A DNA stretch of 32,188 nt from Candidatus Staskawiczbacteria bacterium RIFCSPHIGHO2_01_FULL_39_25 (GCA_001820095.1 MHOO01000007.1:1-32188); one strand, 5' to 3'. Numbered from the stretch's first letter, positions 7,547 to 16,021 are shown. Translations and numbers: made by a program. The notes: generated from the sequence alone by a model not told the origin.

Positions 7547-7634
7547 CAAAAACAATTTAAAAAGCACTAATTTAAAAATTTGAAATTTATCATTGTTTTT
7601 AAATTTATCATTTTAAATTTGAAATTTACATTCT

Positions 7635-8015
7635 ATGCCAATAATAAATTTTCTTGCGGCGCTCATCGGGGGTTCAATGGCTATTATTGCCTTATCATTG
7701 CTCATACGGCCAAAAAGTATCCAGAGCCTATTGGGTCTTATGGAGCATGAAACTGCTGTATTAGTTCATGGAATATTAAGGGTGGTTTTGGGCATTGCCA
7801 TACTCTTAAGTTATAGCGTATGGGATGCAAGTTGGAAGGCGCTAATAACCTTTTTTGGCTGGGCACTGCTGCTTTCCGGTGCTTTTCTCTTGCTTTGGCC
7901 GGAAAGGGTTTCCCAATTTATCGCAAAGATAAAACAAAGCAGCTGGATTGCCATAATTCCGCTTTGCGTAGTTTTGGTCGGATGCTTTTTACTATACGCG
8001 GGATTTGCATGGTAA
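7635..8015 (+). CDS. small four-helix integral membrane protein
   Basis: 126 residues, almost entirely hydrophobic with about four membrane helices (roughly 5-25, 43-60, 68-88, 102-123) and short charged loops. There is a LLIRPKSIQSLLGL phrase after helix 1. I do not recognise the family with confidence. No Shine-Dalgarno. Its last 7 nt overlap the start of msrA in another frame, so the two are probably cotranscribed and translationally coupled; a link to oxidative stress or the envelope is only inference. Confidence 0.65.
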   Translation: MPIINFLAALIGGSMAIIALSLLIRPKSIQSLLGLMEHETAVLVHGILRVVLGIAILLSYSVWDASWKALITFFGWALLLSGAFLLLWPERVSQFIAKIKQSSWIAIIPLCVVLVGCFLLYAGFAW

Positions 8016-8563
8016 ATAAAACCGGCAAAGAAACTATTGTATTTGGCGGAGGATGTTTTTGGTGCACCGAGGCAGTTTTTAAGATGTTGCAAGGAGTTAT
8101 TTCGGTTAACCCAGGATACGCTGGTGGTACTACCAAAAACCCAACGTACGAAGATATTTGCAACGGCGGTACGGGTCATGCAGAAGTAATTAAAATAGAA
8201 TATAATCCAGAAGTTATTTCACTTGAAACGCTATTAACCGTATTTTTTGCCACCCATGACCCAACCACCAAAAACCGGCAGGGAAATGATGTGGGTGAGC
8301 AGTATCGGTCAATTATATTGTGCGACAAAGCCGATCAAATAGAACTAGCAAAAAAATTTATTGCAGATTTAAATAGTTCAAATAAAAAAGGCGCGCCAAT
8401 CGTTACGGAAGTTAAGCCCTTAGATACATTTTACCCTGCCGAAGATTATCATAAAAACTATTACGAAAATAATAAGAATCAATCATATTGTCAGGTAGTG
8501 ATTAATCCAAAATTAAAGAAGGTTCAAGAACATTTTACGGATTTATTAAAAAAGAAACTGTGA
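8009..8563 (+). CDS. msrA: peptide methionine-S-sulfoxide reductase MsrA
   Basis: 184 residues from ATG 8009, which overlaps the preceding stop by 7 nt; a longer open frame upstream is not homologous and shadows the previous gene. GGGCFWC at 13-19 holds the catalytic Cys16; GYAGGTTKNPTYEDICNGGTGHAE and DVGEQYRSII are family hallmarks. Reduces the S-epimer of methionine sulfoxide using thioredoxin-type electrons. No signal peptide, so cytoplasmic. A C-terminal Cys in QSYCQV may resolve the sulfenic acid. msrB follows 120 bp downstream. Confidence 0.97.
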   Translation: MVNKTGKETIVFGGGCFWCTEAVFKMLQGVISVNPGYAGGTTKNPTYEDICNGGTGHAEVIKIEYNPEVISLETLLTVFFATHDPTTKNRQGNDVGEQYRSIILCDKADQIELAKKFIADLNSSNKKGAPIVTEVKPLDTFYPAEDYHKNYYENNKNQSYCQVVINPKLKKVQEHFTDLLKKKL

Positions 8564-8683
8564 ATCTAGAATCTGGAATCTTGAAGCTGGAATAGAATAC
8601 TGAATATTGAATGTGAGGCGGTGTATTCTAAATTCGAAATTCAATTCAAGATACTAGATACTAAATTCAAGATTCTCGTTATA

Positions 8684-9058
8684 ATGTATGAAGAAGAACT
8701 AAAAAATAAACTAACTCCGGAACAATATAGGGTTTTAAGAGAAAAGGGGACTGAAAGGCCTTTTTCAGGAAAATATGTCCACAGAACAAATGATGGAAAT
8801 TATGTGTGCGTGGTTTGCCAAAACCCTTTGTTTTCGTCTGATGCTCAATTTGATTCAGGGACCGGCTGGCCCAGTTTTGATAAGGCGATTGAAGGATCAA
8901 TAACATATAATGAAGAAACTGATAGTAGAACTGAAATTATATGCGCCAAATGCGGCTCTCACTTGGGCCATGTCTTTGACGATGGCCCAACCCAAACGGG
9001 CAAACGATATTGCATAAATTCGGTGTGTTTAGATTTAAAAAGTAAAAAATATACATAG
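8684..9058 (+). CDS. msrB: peptide methionine-R-sulfoxide reductase MsrB
   Basis: 124 residues from ATG 8684; an in-frame upstream extension to 8621 is made of low-complexity intergenic repeats (GAATCT/ATTCAAGAT units) and is rejected. Zinc cysteines CVVC (42-45) and CAKC (87-90), [19 protein letters not shown] and the catalytic Cys110 in RYCINS are all present. Reduces the R-epimer of methionine sulfoxide and so complements MsrA. The two are separate proteins here rather than the fused form. Ends with a short basic tail; no export signal. Confidence 0.96.
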   Translation: MYEEELKNKLTPEQYRVLREKGTERPFSGKYVHRTNDGNYVCVVCQNPLFSSDAQFDSGTGWPSFDKAIEGSITYNEETDSRTEIICAKCGSHLGHVFDDGPTQTGKRYCINSVCLDLKSKKYT

Positions 9059-9135
9059 TATATTTTTCGCACGGTCGGAATAAAAAAATACAAGCTGCGG
9101 CGCGCATTTTCATATTCCTCCCTTAGCTCAAAAAT

Positions 9136-9390
9136 ATGAATCCAGAAAATAAAATAAGTTTACGATCAGAACTATCAGAGGACAGGGAAAAAGACCCTGA
9201 AAAAGCAAGTGATATGGAGTTTGCATTTTTTATTTTGCAGCATATAAAAAATCCTTGTGAAATTGCAATAGAGTCTGGCGTTAAGGAGCATATCCGAGAT
9301 TTTTATATCAGATTAGCAAAAGAAGAAATTATCAAGATGAAAAATCCGGATGCCATAAAAGTATTAGAAGATGAAATTAAAAAATACTGA
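9136..9390 (+). CDS. small acidic hypothetical protein (84 aa)
   Basis: 84 residues, charged and mainly helical, starting MNPENKISLRSEL. No Cys, no membrane segment and no recognised motif. Residues 25-84 look like two amphipathic helices (FAFFILQHIKNPCEIAIE, then DFYIRLAKEEIIKM). Ten bp before the MFS transporter, so likely in one transcript with it. No ribosome-binding site. Function unknown. Confidence 0.55.
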   Translation: MNPENKISLRSELSEDREKDPEKASDMEFAFFILQHIKNPCEIAIESGVKEHIRDFYIRLAKEEIIKMKNPDAIKVLEDEIKKY

Positions 9391-9400
9391 TATTTAAAAC

Positions 9401-10591
9401 ATGAAAGATATAAAAGAAAAAATACTCGGCATCCGGAAAAATGTATTTTTCTTGGGAATCGTCAGCTTTTTTAATGACTTTTCCTCTGAAATGGTCCAGT
9501 CGGTAATGCCGGTTTTTTTAACGGTCAATTTAGGCGCACCTGCTTTTTTTGTGGGGTTCATTGAAGGGATAGCCGATGCGCTCTCAAGTATTTTTAAATT
9601 AATTTCCGGGTGGATTTCTGATAAAATTGGCAAGCGGAAAAAACCGGCGGTATTAGGCTACAGTGTATCGGTTATTACCAGGTTATTTTTAGTAGCGGTA
9701 ACTAATTTTTGGCAAGTTTTAATACTGCGAATAATTGATAGGGTAGGAAAGGGAATTCGCAATAGCCCGCGGGATGCCTTAATTGCCGAATCCACGCCAA
9801 AAGAGGAACTGGGAGTATCGTTTAACTACCATAGGATGATGGATACTTTGGGGGCCACCTTAGGGCCTCTATTGGCTTTCGCCCTGCTTTTTTATATAAA
9901 AGACGGGTATAAGATACTATTTTTCGTAGCTTTCTTGCTGGGACTTTTTGCTATTGGAAGCTTTGTATTTGTGGAAGAAAAAAAGGCAAATAAAGGAGAG
10001 TATAAGAAAAAAGCCATAAAACTAGACTGGAATATTTTTAAAGAGCATAAAAAATTTATTTTTGTAGTGGGTTCGCTTTTTGTACTGGGATTAGGGGCTT
10101 TGCCGTTGGGATTAGTTTTGTTAAAAGCAAAAGAAATTGGATCCATTGGAAACGTACCCTTAATGTATTTTATTTACAGCTTAACGTTTGTCATTGTGGC
10201 AATTCCCCTTGGCAAACTGACTGATGTTATTGGAGAAAAGCCGGTCATTGCAGGCGGATTTACTTTAGCTGCTCTGTCATACCTTGGATTAGCTGTAACC
10301 AGCCACTTAGGCGCCCTTATATTCTTTTTTATGACACTGGGAATTTATTCGGCCTGCACCGATGGCATGCAACGGGTCATTGCGGCAAAAGCATTAAGCA
10401 ATGATTTAGCCGCCACCGGCCAAGGATTTTTAAATATGGCGCTGGGGTTCTCTTCATTAGGAGCGGGAATTATCGGGGGCCTTTTATGGACTTTAATTAA
10501 TTCTCAAGCGGCATTTTTATATGCGGCATTCGCTTCAGTCATCGGTTTGATATTGTTTTCAATTATCGCAAAAGTAAATATCAAAATTTAA
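9401..10591 (+). CDS. MFS transporter (12 TM)
   Basis: 396 residues and about 12 hydrophobic helices. Motif A is visible as GWISDKIGKRKKP in the loop after TM2, and RIIDRVGKGIRNSPRDALIAEST is typical of a MFS subgroup annotated as uncharacterised or multidrug-like. SFFNDFSSEMVQSVMPVFL near the N-terminus fits the same subgroup. The substrate cannot be deduced. It follows the 84-aa gene by 10 bp and ends in a strong symmetric terminator. Confidence 0.9.
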   Translation: MKDIKEKILGIRKNVFFLGIVSFFNDFSSEMVQSVMPVFLTVNLGAPAFFVGFIEGIADALSSIFKLISGWISDKIGKRKKPAVLGYSVSVITRLFLVAVTNFWQVLILRIIDRVGKGIRNSPRDALIAESTPKEELGVSFNYHRMMDTLGATLGPLLAFALLFYIKDGYKILFFVAFLLGLFAIGSFVFVEEKKANKGEYKKKAIKLDWNIFKEHKKFIFVVGSLFVLGLGALPLGLVLLKAKEIGSIGNVPLMYFIYSLTFVIVAIPLGKLTDVIGEKPVIAGGFTLAALSYLGLAVTSHLGALIFFFMTLGIYSACTDGMQRVIAAKALSNDLAATGQGFLNMALGFSSLGAGIIGGLLWTLINSQAAFLYAAFASVIGLILFSIIAKVNIKI

Positions 10592-10603
10592 AGATATTAC
10601 ATA

Positions 10604-10645
10604 AAAAATATTCGGGCGTTCTGCAGAACACCCGAATATTTTTTT
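10604..10645 (+). terminator. intrinsic terminator after the MFS gene
   Basis: AAAAATATTCGGG pairs with CCCGAATATTTTT, one C-A mismatch, then a self-complementary GTTCTGCAGAAC cap. T tract on the plus strand, A tract on the other side, so it could work both ways. Confidence 0.93.
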
Positions 10646-10687
10646 ACCAAAGTCAATGGTTAAAGGTCAAATGTTAAATGTCAATTT

Positions 10688-10714
10688 CTGTCACTCTTGA
10701 CAATTGACTGCTAA
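10688..10714 (+). promoter_or_regulatory. CIRCE-like HrcA operator
   Basis: CTGTCACTC-N9-GACTGCTAA. Compared with the known CIRCE (TTAGCACTC-N9-GAGTGCTAA) the left arm matches 6 of 9 and the right arm 8 of 9, with the exact 9-nt spacing. The N9 contains the -35 hexamer of the hrcA promoter, so a bound repressor would block RNA polymerase. No second CIRCE was found before dnaK or dnaJ. Confidence 0.7.
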
Positions 10715-10725
10715 TTTAATAACAT
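10697..10725 (+). promoter_or_regulatory. hrcA operon promoter, leaderless
   Basis: TTGACA (10697-10702), 17-bp spacer and TAACAT (10720-10725). The ATG at 10732 follows after 6 nt, so the transcript should be leaderless. Overlaps the CIRCE-like operator. Confidence 0.75.
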
Positions 10726-10731
10726 ACCATT

Positions 10732-11217
10732 ATGATAACAGATCGCCAAAGAATAATTTTAAATGCCCTTATTAAAGAATACATTGATTCAGCCGAACCC
10801 ATAAGCTCTGAACTTTTAAAGAAAAAGTCTAGTTTAGATATTTCTCCTGCTACCATCCGCAATGAATTACAGGAGTTAACTGACCAAGGATATATTATGC
10901 AGCCGCATACTTCTGCGGGCAGAGTGCCGACAAATAAGGGATATAAATATTTTGTTGAAATAATATTTTCCGAGCCATCAAAAGAATTTCTGGAAAAAGA
11001 AATTGAACAAGCAAGGGAAAAAATAGATGATGAATTAAAAGCGGCAAAAGAACTTATTGATTCTTTAACTCAAATATCAACGACATTAAGTTACACAAGG
11101 TTGCAGAATAAAGACACCATTTTTGAAGTGCTAAAAATTATCGGGCCATCACAGGCAACGTACGATAAAAATATCAGCTTAATACATAAGTTATTAGAAG
11201 AATTAGAAAATTTTTAA
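10732..11217 (+). CDS. hrcA: short-form heat-shock repressor HrcA
   Basis: 161 residues against about 340 in typical HrcA. Residues 1-75 are the winged helix-turn-helix DNA-binding region with DISPATIRNELQ and the hallmark QPHTSAGRVPTNKGY. A charged helix follows (80-110). The last ~28 residues (LKIIGPSQATYDKNISLIHKLL) resemble the extreme C-terminus of full HrcA (xGPxRMDYxxVIxLL), so the middle GAF-like and insert domains appear to have been lost while both ends remain. HrcA represses chaperone operons through CIRCE and needs GroE for activity in well-studied bacteria; how this form senses stress is unclear. First gene of the hrcA-grpE-protease-dnaK cluster, 9 bp before grpE. Confidence 0.88.
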   Translation: MITDRQRIILNALIKEYIDSAEPISSELLKKKSSLDISPATIRNELQELTDQGYIMQPHTSAGRVPTNKGYKYFVEIIFSEPSKEFLEKEIEQAREKIDDELKAAKELIDSLTQISTTLSYTRLQNKDTIFEVLKIIGPSQATYDKNISLIHKLLEELENF

Positions 11218-11226
11218 TTAAAAATT

Positions 11227-11754
11227 ATGGCAGAAGAAAATATCCAAGATACCCAAGACAATGTATCGGAAAGCATTCAAAAAGAAGCCGATGAGTTGCA
11301 AGAGTGCAAGAAAAAGCGCGATGAGTATTTGAATAATTGGAAACGCAGCGCGGCCGATTTTATCAACTATAAAAAAGAAGAAATGGAGCGGATCGGGTTT
11401 TTAGCAAAGTACGCCAAAGAAGATGTTATCTATAAAATTTTGCCAATACTTGATAGTTTTTATTTAGCAGAAAAACAGCTGCCAGAAAAATTAAAAAGAG
11501 GGGAAGAGGGAACGCCGCAATCCATAGAATGGACTAAAGGATTTTTACAGATACAAAACCAAATTGCAGAATTTCTAAAAAAAGAGGGGATTGAGGAAGT
11601 CCAAACTGTCGGCAAGCCATTTGATCCAAATTGCATGGAGGTTGTAGAAGAGGTGGAAGGGGGTGCATCCGGAATAGTAGCCGAAGAACTCCAAAAAGGG
11701 TATATAATGCAAGGAAAAGTCCTGCGTCCGGCAAAAGTAAAAATTAGCAAGTAA
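11227..11754 (+). CDS. grpE: nucleotide exchange factor GrpE
   Basis: 175 residues. Acidic N-terminus, then the long coiled-coil helix (about 15-65) with NWKRSAADFINYKKE, ILPILDSF, and the C-terminal beta domain ending GYIMQGKVLRPAKVKIS, all typical GrpE. It releases ADP from DnaK and so resets the chaperone cycle. 9 bp after hrcA and 4 bp before the protease gene, so it is surely in the same transcript. Confidence 0.96.
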   Translation: MAEENIQDTQDNVSESIQKEADELQECKKKRDEYLNNWKRSAADFINYKKEEMERIGFLAKYAKEDVIYKILPILDSFYLAEKQLPEKLKRGEEGTPQSIEWTKGFLQIQNQIAEFLKKEGIEEVQTVGKPFDPNCMEVVEEVEGGASGIVAEELQKGYIMQGKVLRPAKVKISK

Positions 11755-11758
11755 ATAT

Positions 11759-12445
11759 ATGAATAATTTACCACAAAAAATAAAAGAGACCAGGCAATCA
11801 ATAGTGGCAATTGGATTTAATCCAAATCCTAATCAAATAACTATTTTAGGAAGCGGATTTATTTGTGAAGGAAAAATAATTACCGTAGCCCACCTACTAA
11901 ATAACCTTTCTGAAGATCAGATCAAAAATTTAAAGGCCAATGTGATGGTTGAACAAGTGGGAAGGGATTTAGAAAGATATCAATGGATGCCAATCACATT
12001 GCATTCAGATAAAAAAGATATAAAAAATGATTTAGCAGTATTTGAATTTGAAACAAAGCCTGAAAATATAAAAAATTTAATATTGAGTGATTCAGAAAAT
12101 GTAGAAATAGGACAGGATACATATTTTATCGGATTTCCCTATGCCGCACAATTAATTAACGATGGATTTGGGGTAACATTGGTAGTTAACAAAGGAATTA
12201 TAAGCAATATAAAACGAGATGGTACTGACCCTGATCGTAAAAGAAATTGGTTTATTATTGACGGTATTTCAAACCCGGGAAATTCGGGATGCCCGGTCAT
12301 TAATGCAGAAACGAATGAAGTAATCGGGGTTATGAGCATTTCTTTTAGAACACCTTCTCAAGTAGTAAAAGAACTTGATATTCGCGAGCCCATGCACATT
12401 GCAGGAGCAAAACCAATAAATTTAGTAAGGCAACTATTAAAATAA
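11759..12445 (+). CDS. trypsin-fold serine protease without signal peptide, in the heat-shock operon
   Basis: 228 residues. Chymotrypsin/HtrA-like triad: His45 (ITVAHLL), Asp91 (KNDLAVFEF) and Ser176 in GNSGCPVIN. No N-terminal hydrophobic segment and no PDZ domain, so it should be cytoplasmic and, if active, a stand-alone protease. It sits 4 bp after grpE and 83 bp before dnaK, which suggests a role in removing damaged proteins alongside the DnaK system. HtrA/DegP relatives are normally exported, so location and context are unusual. No ribosome-binding site; translation likely follows grpE. Confidence 0.83.
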   Translation: MNNLPQKIKETRQSIVAIGFNPNPNQITILGSGFICEGKIITVAHLLNNLSEDQIKNLKANVMVEQVGRDLERYQWMPITLHSDKKDIKNDLAVFEFETKPENIKNLILSDSENVEIGQDTYFIGFPYAAQLINDGFGVTLVVNKGIISNIKRDGTDPDRKRNWFIIDGISNPGNSGCPVINAETNEVIGVMSISFRTPSQVVKELDIREPMHIAGAKPINLVRQLLK

Positions 12446-12466
12446 TCAAATTTATACTTTTCAATT

Positions 12467-12494
12467 TTGTTTCGTAAATTAAACATTATATAAT
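12467..12494 (+). promoter_or_regulatory. candidate dnaK promoter
   Basis: TTGTTT (12467-12472), 16-bp spacer, TATAAT (12489-12494). A predicted start near 12501 gives a leader of about 28 nt, which consists of two tandem TTCGAAATTCAAAA units (12499-12526) and has no Shine-Dalgarno. Confidence 0.5.
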
Positions 12495-12528
12495 TTATTC
12501 GAAATTCAAAATTCGAAATTCAAAATTA

Positions 12529-14430
12529 ATGTCAAAAATACTAGGAATTGATTTGGGAACAACGAATTCGGCTATGGCCGTGGTGGAAAATGGCGAGCCG
12601 AAAATTATAGAAAATAAAGAAGGAGCAAGAACCACGCCGTCTATTGTGGCTATCACCAAAGCTAGTGAACGGGTGGTGGGTGTTTTAGCTAAGCGCCAGG
12701 CGGTTACCAATCCCCATAACACTATTTTTTCTGTCAAAAGGCTGATCGGCCGGAAATTTTCTGATGCCGAAGTCCAACGTGATAAAAAGCTTCTGCCCTA
12801 TGAAATACGCGAGTCACAAGATGGCGGCGTAGATGTGAAAATGGGGGACAAGTGGCTAAATCCGGCTGAAATTTCAGCGATGATTTTGCAAAAATTAAAG
12901 GCAGATGCGGAAGCAAAATTAGGAGAAACAATTACCGAAGCTATTATTACCTGCCCGGCCTATTTTGATGATTCACAGAGGAAAGCCACGAAGATTGCCG
13001 GTGAAATTGCCGGATTTGATGTAAAAAGGGTAATTAACGAACCAACCGCCGCAGCCTTAGCTTATGGGCTTAATAAAAAGAAAGATGAAAAAATCTGCGT
13101 GTATGATTTTGGCGGAGGAACGTTTGATATTTCCATTTTAGATGTGGGAGCCGATACGGTTGAAGTAAAAGCTACCGGCGGAGACACGCACCTTGGCGGG
13201 GATGACTTTGACCAGCGCGTTATGGATTGGATTGTCGGTGAATTTAAAAAAGACAACGGTATTGACCTGCAAAAAGATAATTTGGCATTGCAGAGAATTA
13301 AAGAAGCGGCAGAAAAGGCAAAAATAGAATTATCAAGCAGTATGGAAACCGAAATTAATTTGCCGTTTATTACTTCAGGAAGCGACGGCCCAAAGCACTT
13401 GCTGTATAAATTAAGCAGGTCGCAATTTGAAAGCATGGTGGGCGACTACATAGAAAAGTCCATTGAATTAGTTAAAAAAACATTGCAGGAAGCGGGGCTT
13501 CAGGCTTCTCAAATTAATGAAGTGGTCATGGTGGGCGGGCAAACCAGAATGCCAAAAATCCAAGATGAGGTGAAAAAATTGTTTGGCAAAGATCCCAATA
13601 AAGAGGTAAACCCGGATGAAGTGGTGGCTATTGGAGCGGCAACCCAGGGCGGAATTATGCAAGGAAATGTGCGGGATGTGCTGCTGTTGGATGTAACACC
13701 GTTATCGCTTGGCATTGAAACGATGGGCGGGGTTTCAACGGTACTGATTTCAAAAAATACTACCGTACCAACTGCCAAAACGCAGGTGTTTTCAACGGCT
13801 GCCGATAACCAGCCGTCGGTTGAAATCCATGTGTTGCAGGGCGAGCGGCCATTGGCCCAAGACAACAAGACTCTTGGCAGGTTTATGCTTGATGGAATTC
13901 CATCTGCTCCGCGCGGCACTCCGCAAATTGAAGTCATTTTTGACATAGACGCCAATGGAATTCTAAACGTTTCGGCAAAAGATAAGGCAACCGGGAAATC
14001 CCAGTCTATTAAAATTGAAGGGTCCTCTGGCCTTTCAAAAGAAGAAGTTGAAAAAATGAAAAAAGATGCCGAAATTCATGCCACCGAAGACAAGAAAAAG
14101 CAAGAAGCCATTGAGGTAAAAAATTTAGCTGACAGCATGGTGTATACGGCAGAAAAAACATTAAAGGACGCGGGAGACAAGGTGCCAGCTGATATGAAAA
14201 AAACCGCAGAAGAAAAAATTGCGGCGTTGAAGGAATCACAGAAAGCTGATAGCATTGATGATATAAGGGTAAAGACGAAAGATCTGTCAGAGCATATGCA
14301 GAAGATCGGCACGGAGTTGTATAAAAATAACCCGTCTCAAACGTCTCATAATCAGGAAGGCAAAAAGACAGATGAAAAACCAAAGGATGAGCCGAAGGCA
14401 GAAGAAGGAGAGTTTAAGGAAAAAGAATAA
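12529..14430 (+). CDS. dnaK: chaperone DnaK (Hsp70)
   Basis: 633 residues. [14 protein letters not shown] (phosphate 1), [27 protein letters not shown] (phosphate 2) and [13 protein letters not shown] (adenosine) mark the ATPase domain; the linker [18 protein letters not shown] leads into the substrate-binding domain and a helical lid. The tail after about 600 is a charged Lys/Glu/Pro stretch without the EEVD-like end. Length is normal. Downstream of the protease gene with its own likely -10 box, so it can be read both from the hrcA promoter and separately. dnaJ follows 377 bp later, beyond an opposite-strand gene. Confidence 0.98.
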   Translation: MSKILGIDLGTTNSAMAVVENGEPKIIENKEGARTTPSIVAITKASERVVGVLAKRQAVTNPHNTIFSVKRLIGRKFSDAEVQRDKKLLPYEIRESQDGGVDVKMGDKWLNPAEISAMILQKLKADAEAKLGETITEAIITCPAYFDDSQRKATKIAGEIAGFDVKRVINEPTAAALAYGLNKKKDEKICVYDFGGGTFDISILDVGADTVEVKATGGDTHLGGDDFDQRVMDWIVGEFKKDNGIDLQKDNLALQRIKEAAEKAKIELSSSMETEINLPFITSGSDGPKHLLYKLSRSQFESMVGDYIEKSIELVKKTLQEAGLQASQINEVVMVGGQTRMPKIQDEVKKLFGKDPNKEVNPDEVVAIGAATQGGIMQGNVRDVLLLDVTPLSLGIETMGGVSTVLISKNTTVPTAKTQVFSTAADNQPSVEIHVLQGERPLAQDNKTLGRFMLDGIPSAPRGTPQIEVIFDIDANGILNVSAKDKATGKSQSIKIEGSSGLSKEEVEKMKKDAEIHATEDKKKQEAIEVKNLADSMVYTAEKTLKDAGDKVPADMKKTAEEKIAALKESQKADSIDDIRVKTKDLSEHMQKIGTELYKNNPSQTSHNQEGKKTDEKPKDEPKAEEGEFKEKE

Positions 14431-14464
14431 AAAAGCGTCGAATTTCTTGTGAAATTGACGCTTT
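14429..14464 (-). terminator. intrinsic terminator between dnaK and the antisense small gene
   Basis: AAAGCGTC(G)AATTTC pairs with GAAATTGACGCTTT, one bulged G, loop TTGT. The uninterrupted T run is on the minus strand, so it best serves the minus gene at 14478-14705, although the hairpin also follows the dnaK stop directly. Confidence 0.82.
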
Positions 14465-14477
14465 GAGCGAAGCAATG

Positions 14478-14705
14478 CTACTGTTTTTTGCCACAGAAAA
14501 GGCAGTAATTATCACTGCCATAGCAATGAGAATCCCCAAAAGTTTCACAACTGTAGCGGGAGATTGAATGAATTGATAACTTTGGCCGATTCTTCTGGGG
14601 CAACGCCATCCATCTTCGCCGCTGGCGATTGTGCAAATACATAGCACATCCGATGAGAAAGAAGGGTATTAAAAACATTGCTACCATACCCAACACCTGA
14701 TTCAT
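14478..14705 (-). CDS. small membrane-anchored orphan protein, antisense between dnaK and dnaJ
   Basis: 75 residues from ATG 14705, chosen because GGAGG ends 7 nt before it; an in-frame ATG 33 nt further up lies before that site. One N-terminal membrane helix (about 4-25), then a basic RQRRR stretch, then a Cys-containing tail CETFGDSHCYGSDNYCLFCGKK with four Cys that could bind a metal. Not recognised. Another minus frame over 14414-14647 contains a second hydrophobic segment (VVKLLGILIAMAVIITAF), so an ancestral two-helix protein with a frameshift is possible. It has its own promoter and terminator, which supports expression. Confidence 0.55.
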   Translation of the reverse strand: MNQVLGMVAMFLIPFFLIGCAMYLHNRQRRRWMALPQKNRPKLSIHSISRYSCETFGDSHCYGSDNYCLFCGKKQ

Positions 14706-14775
14706 GAGCATGCCTCCAAAAAAGTGCAAATAAGGCAAATATTTCGCGAAGTGCTCATAGTTACCTTATAATTTA

Positions 14776-14803
14776 ATGATAACACATATAAAAATATCGT
14801 CAA
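14776..14803 (-). promoter_or_regulatory. promoter of the antisense small gene
   Basis: On the minus strand: TTGACG (14803-14798), 16-bp spacer, TATCAT (14781-14776). Start near 14769 gives a leader of about 64 nt ending in GGAGG. The -35 is only 4 bp from the dnaJ start codon, so the two genes are divergent and their promoters must overlap. Confidence 0.55.
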
Positions 14804-14807
14804 TAAC

Positions 14808-15896
14808 ATGGACTATTATGAAATTCTCGGTATAACTAAAAATGCCAGTCAAGAAGAAATAAAGAAGGCATTCCACAAACTGGCTCATAAGTATCATCCT
14901 GATAAGGGAGGCGATGAAAAGAAGTTTAAAGAGATAAATGAAGCTTATCAGATCCTTTCAAATACCGAAAAGCGCGCTCAGTATGACCAATTTGGAAGGG
15001 TGTTTGATGGGGCGGGAGCTAATGGAGGGCAAGGACAGGACTTTACCTGGGCATGGCAAAACCAGTCGCAGAATTTTGACTTTGAGGATTTAGGCGATGT
15101 ATTTGAAAACTTTTTCAGTTTTGGCGGGGGCGGGGGCGGACGCAGGGCTTCACGAAAAGATATCAGAAAGGGAAAAGACATTCAAGTTGACATAGAAATC
15201 AGTTTGGAGGAAACGTTACGGAAAACAGAACGCAAGATTACGCTGACAAAGATGCTTTTATGCCACCGTTGCCATGGAAAAGGGGCTGAACCGGGAACTA
15301 AAATCAATGAATGCTTTTCTTGCAGAGGTACTGGCCAGCTTCAGCAAATCAAGAAAACTATTTTAGGGTCATATACCAGTTTTACGGTTTGCCCGGCCTG
15401 CGGCGGCGAGGGAACCAAGCCTGAAAAGCCCTGCAATGTCTGCAAAGGGGAAAGCAGAGTAAAAGGTTCAGAAACCATTGATGTTATTATTCCTGCCGGC
15501 ATAGATAACAATCAAGCACTGGAAGTTGAGGGCAAGGGAGATGCAGGCAAAAAAGGCGGCAAGGCGGGAAACTTATATGTGCGGATTTATGTAAAAGAGC
15601 ATTCGGTATTCAAGAGAAAAGGTGATGATTTATATATTTCCCAAGAGGTCGCTTATTCGCAAGCAATTTTAGGAGATGAAATTGAAATTCCAACCTTAGA
15701 AGGAACGCAAATTCTATTGACCGTGCCACAGGGGACTGAATCGGGAAAAGTATTAAGAATTTCCGGAAAAGGCATACCTCATTTTGGAGGGTACGGCAGG
15801 GGAAATATGTATGTTGAATTAATCATCAAAACCCCAAAGAAAATTTCAAAAAAACAGAAAGAACTGCTTGACGAATTACGCCGAGAAGGGCTATAG
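14808..15896 (+). CDS. dnaJ: co-chaperone DnaJ (Hsp40)
   Basis: 362 residues, full type-I architecture: J domain (about 1-65) with HKYHPDKGG and AQYDQFG, Gly/Phe-rich linker, a zinc region with four repeats starting CHRCHGKG, CFSCRGTG, CPACGGEG and CNVCKGES (the last has Glu-Ser for Gly-x-Gly), and the C-terminal substrate-binding domains with the usual LYVRIYVKEHSVFKRKGDDL block. It delivers substrates to DnaK and stimulates its ATPase. Start ATG 14808 gives the expected MDYYEILG. No Shine-Dalgarno. Confidence 0.98.
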   Translation: MDYYEILGITKNASQEEIKKAFHKLAHKYHPDKGGDEKKFKEINEAYQILSNTEKRAQYDQFGRVFDGAGANGGQGQDFTWAWQNQSQNFDFEDLGDVFENFFSFGGGGGGRRASRKDIRKGKDIQVDIEISLEETLRKTERKITLTKMLLCHRCHGKGAEPGTKINECFSCRGTGQLQQIKKTILGSYTSFTVCPACGGEGTKPEKPCNVCKGESRVKGSETIDVIIPAGIDNNQALEVEGKGDAGKKGGKAGNLYVRIYVKEHSVFKRKGDDLYISQEVAYSQAILGDEIEIPTLEGTQILLTVPQGTESGKVLRISGKGIPHFGGYGRGNMYVELIIKTPKKISKKQKELLDELRREGL

Positions 15897-15925
15897 CGAA
15901 TTATTCTAATTAACCTAATTTCTAA

Positions 15926-15954
15926 TTGACCTAATGAAATCCCAATGCTATAAT
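15926..15954 (+). promoter_or_regulatory. tRNA-Lys promoter
   Basis: TTGACC (15926-15931), 17-bp spacer, TATAAT (15949-15954) with TG-C before the -10 box. Transcription should start about 60 nt before the tRNA. Confidence 0.88.
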
Positions 15955-15990
15955 TCACAAAGTTTTAGAAGTTTAGTATAATTAGAAATT

Positions 15991-16018
15991 CCCATTTTTC
16001 GCTACAGCGAAAAATGGG
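15991..16018 (+). other. perfect hairpin immediately 5' of tRNA-Lys
   Basis: CCCATTTTTCGCT-AC-AGCGAAAAATGGG, ending 3 nt before the tRNA. There is no T tract, so it is not a terminator; it would be part of the precursor leader and might influence RNase P processing. Confidence 0.75.
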
Positions 16019-16021
16019 CAC

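Noticed and set aside
7500-7634. CRISPR-like or tandem AT repeats (AAATTTGAAATTTA units)
   Set aside because: Units are irregular in length and spacing with no unique spacers; same low-complexity DNA recurs in several gaps (12499-12526, 25400-25440).
8621-8683. N-terminal extension of msrB
   Set aside because: Encodes low-complexity intergenic repeat ([16 protein letters not shown]); the family start is at 8684.
14749-14757. AAGTGCTCA upstream of dnaJ resembling a CIRCE half-site
   Set aside because: The partner arm at the required 9-nt spacing (14731-14739) does not match, so it is not a CIRCE.
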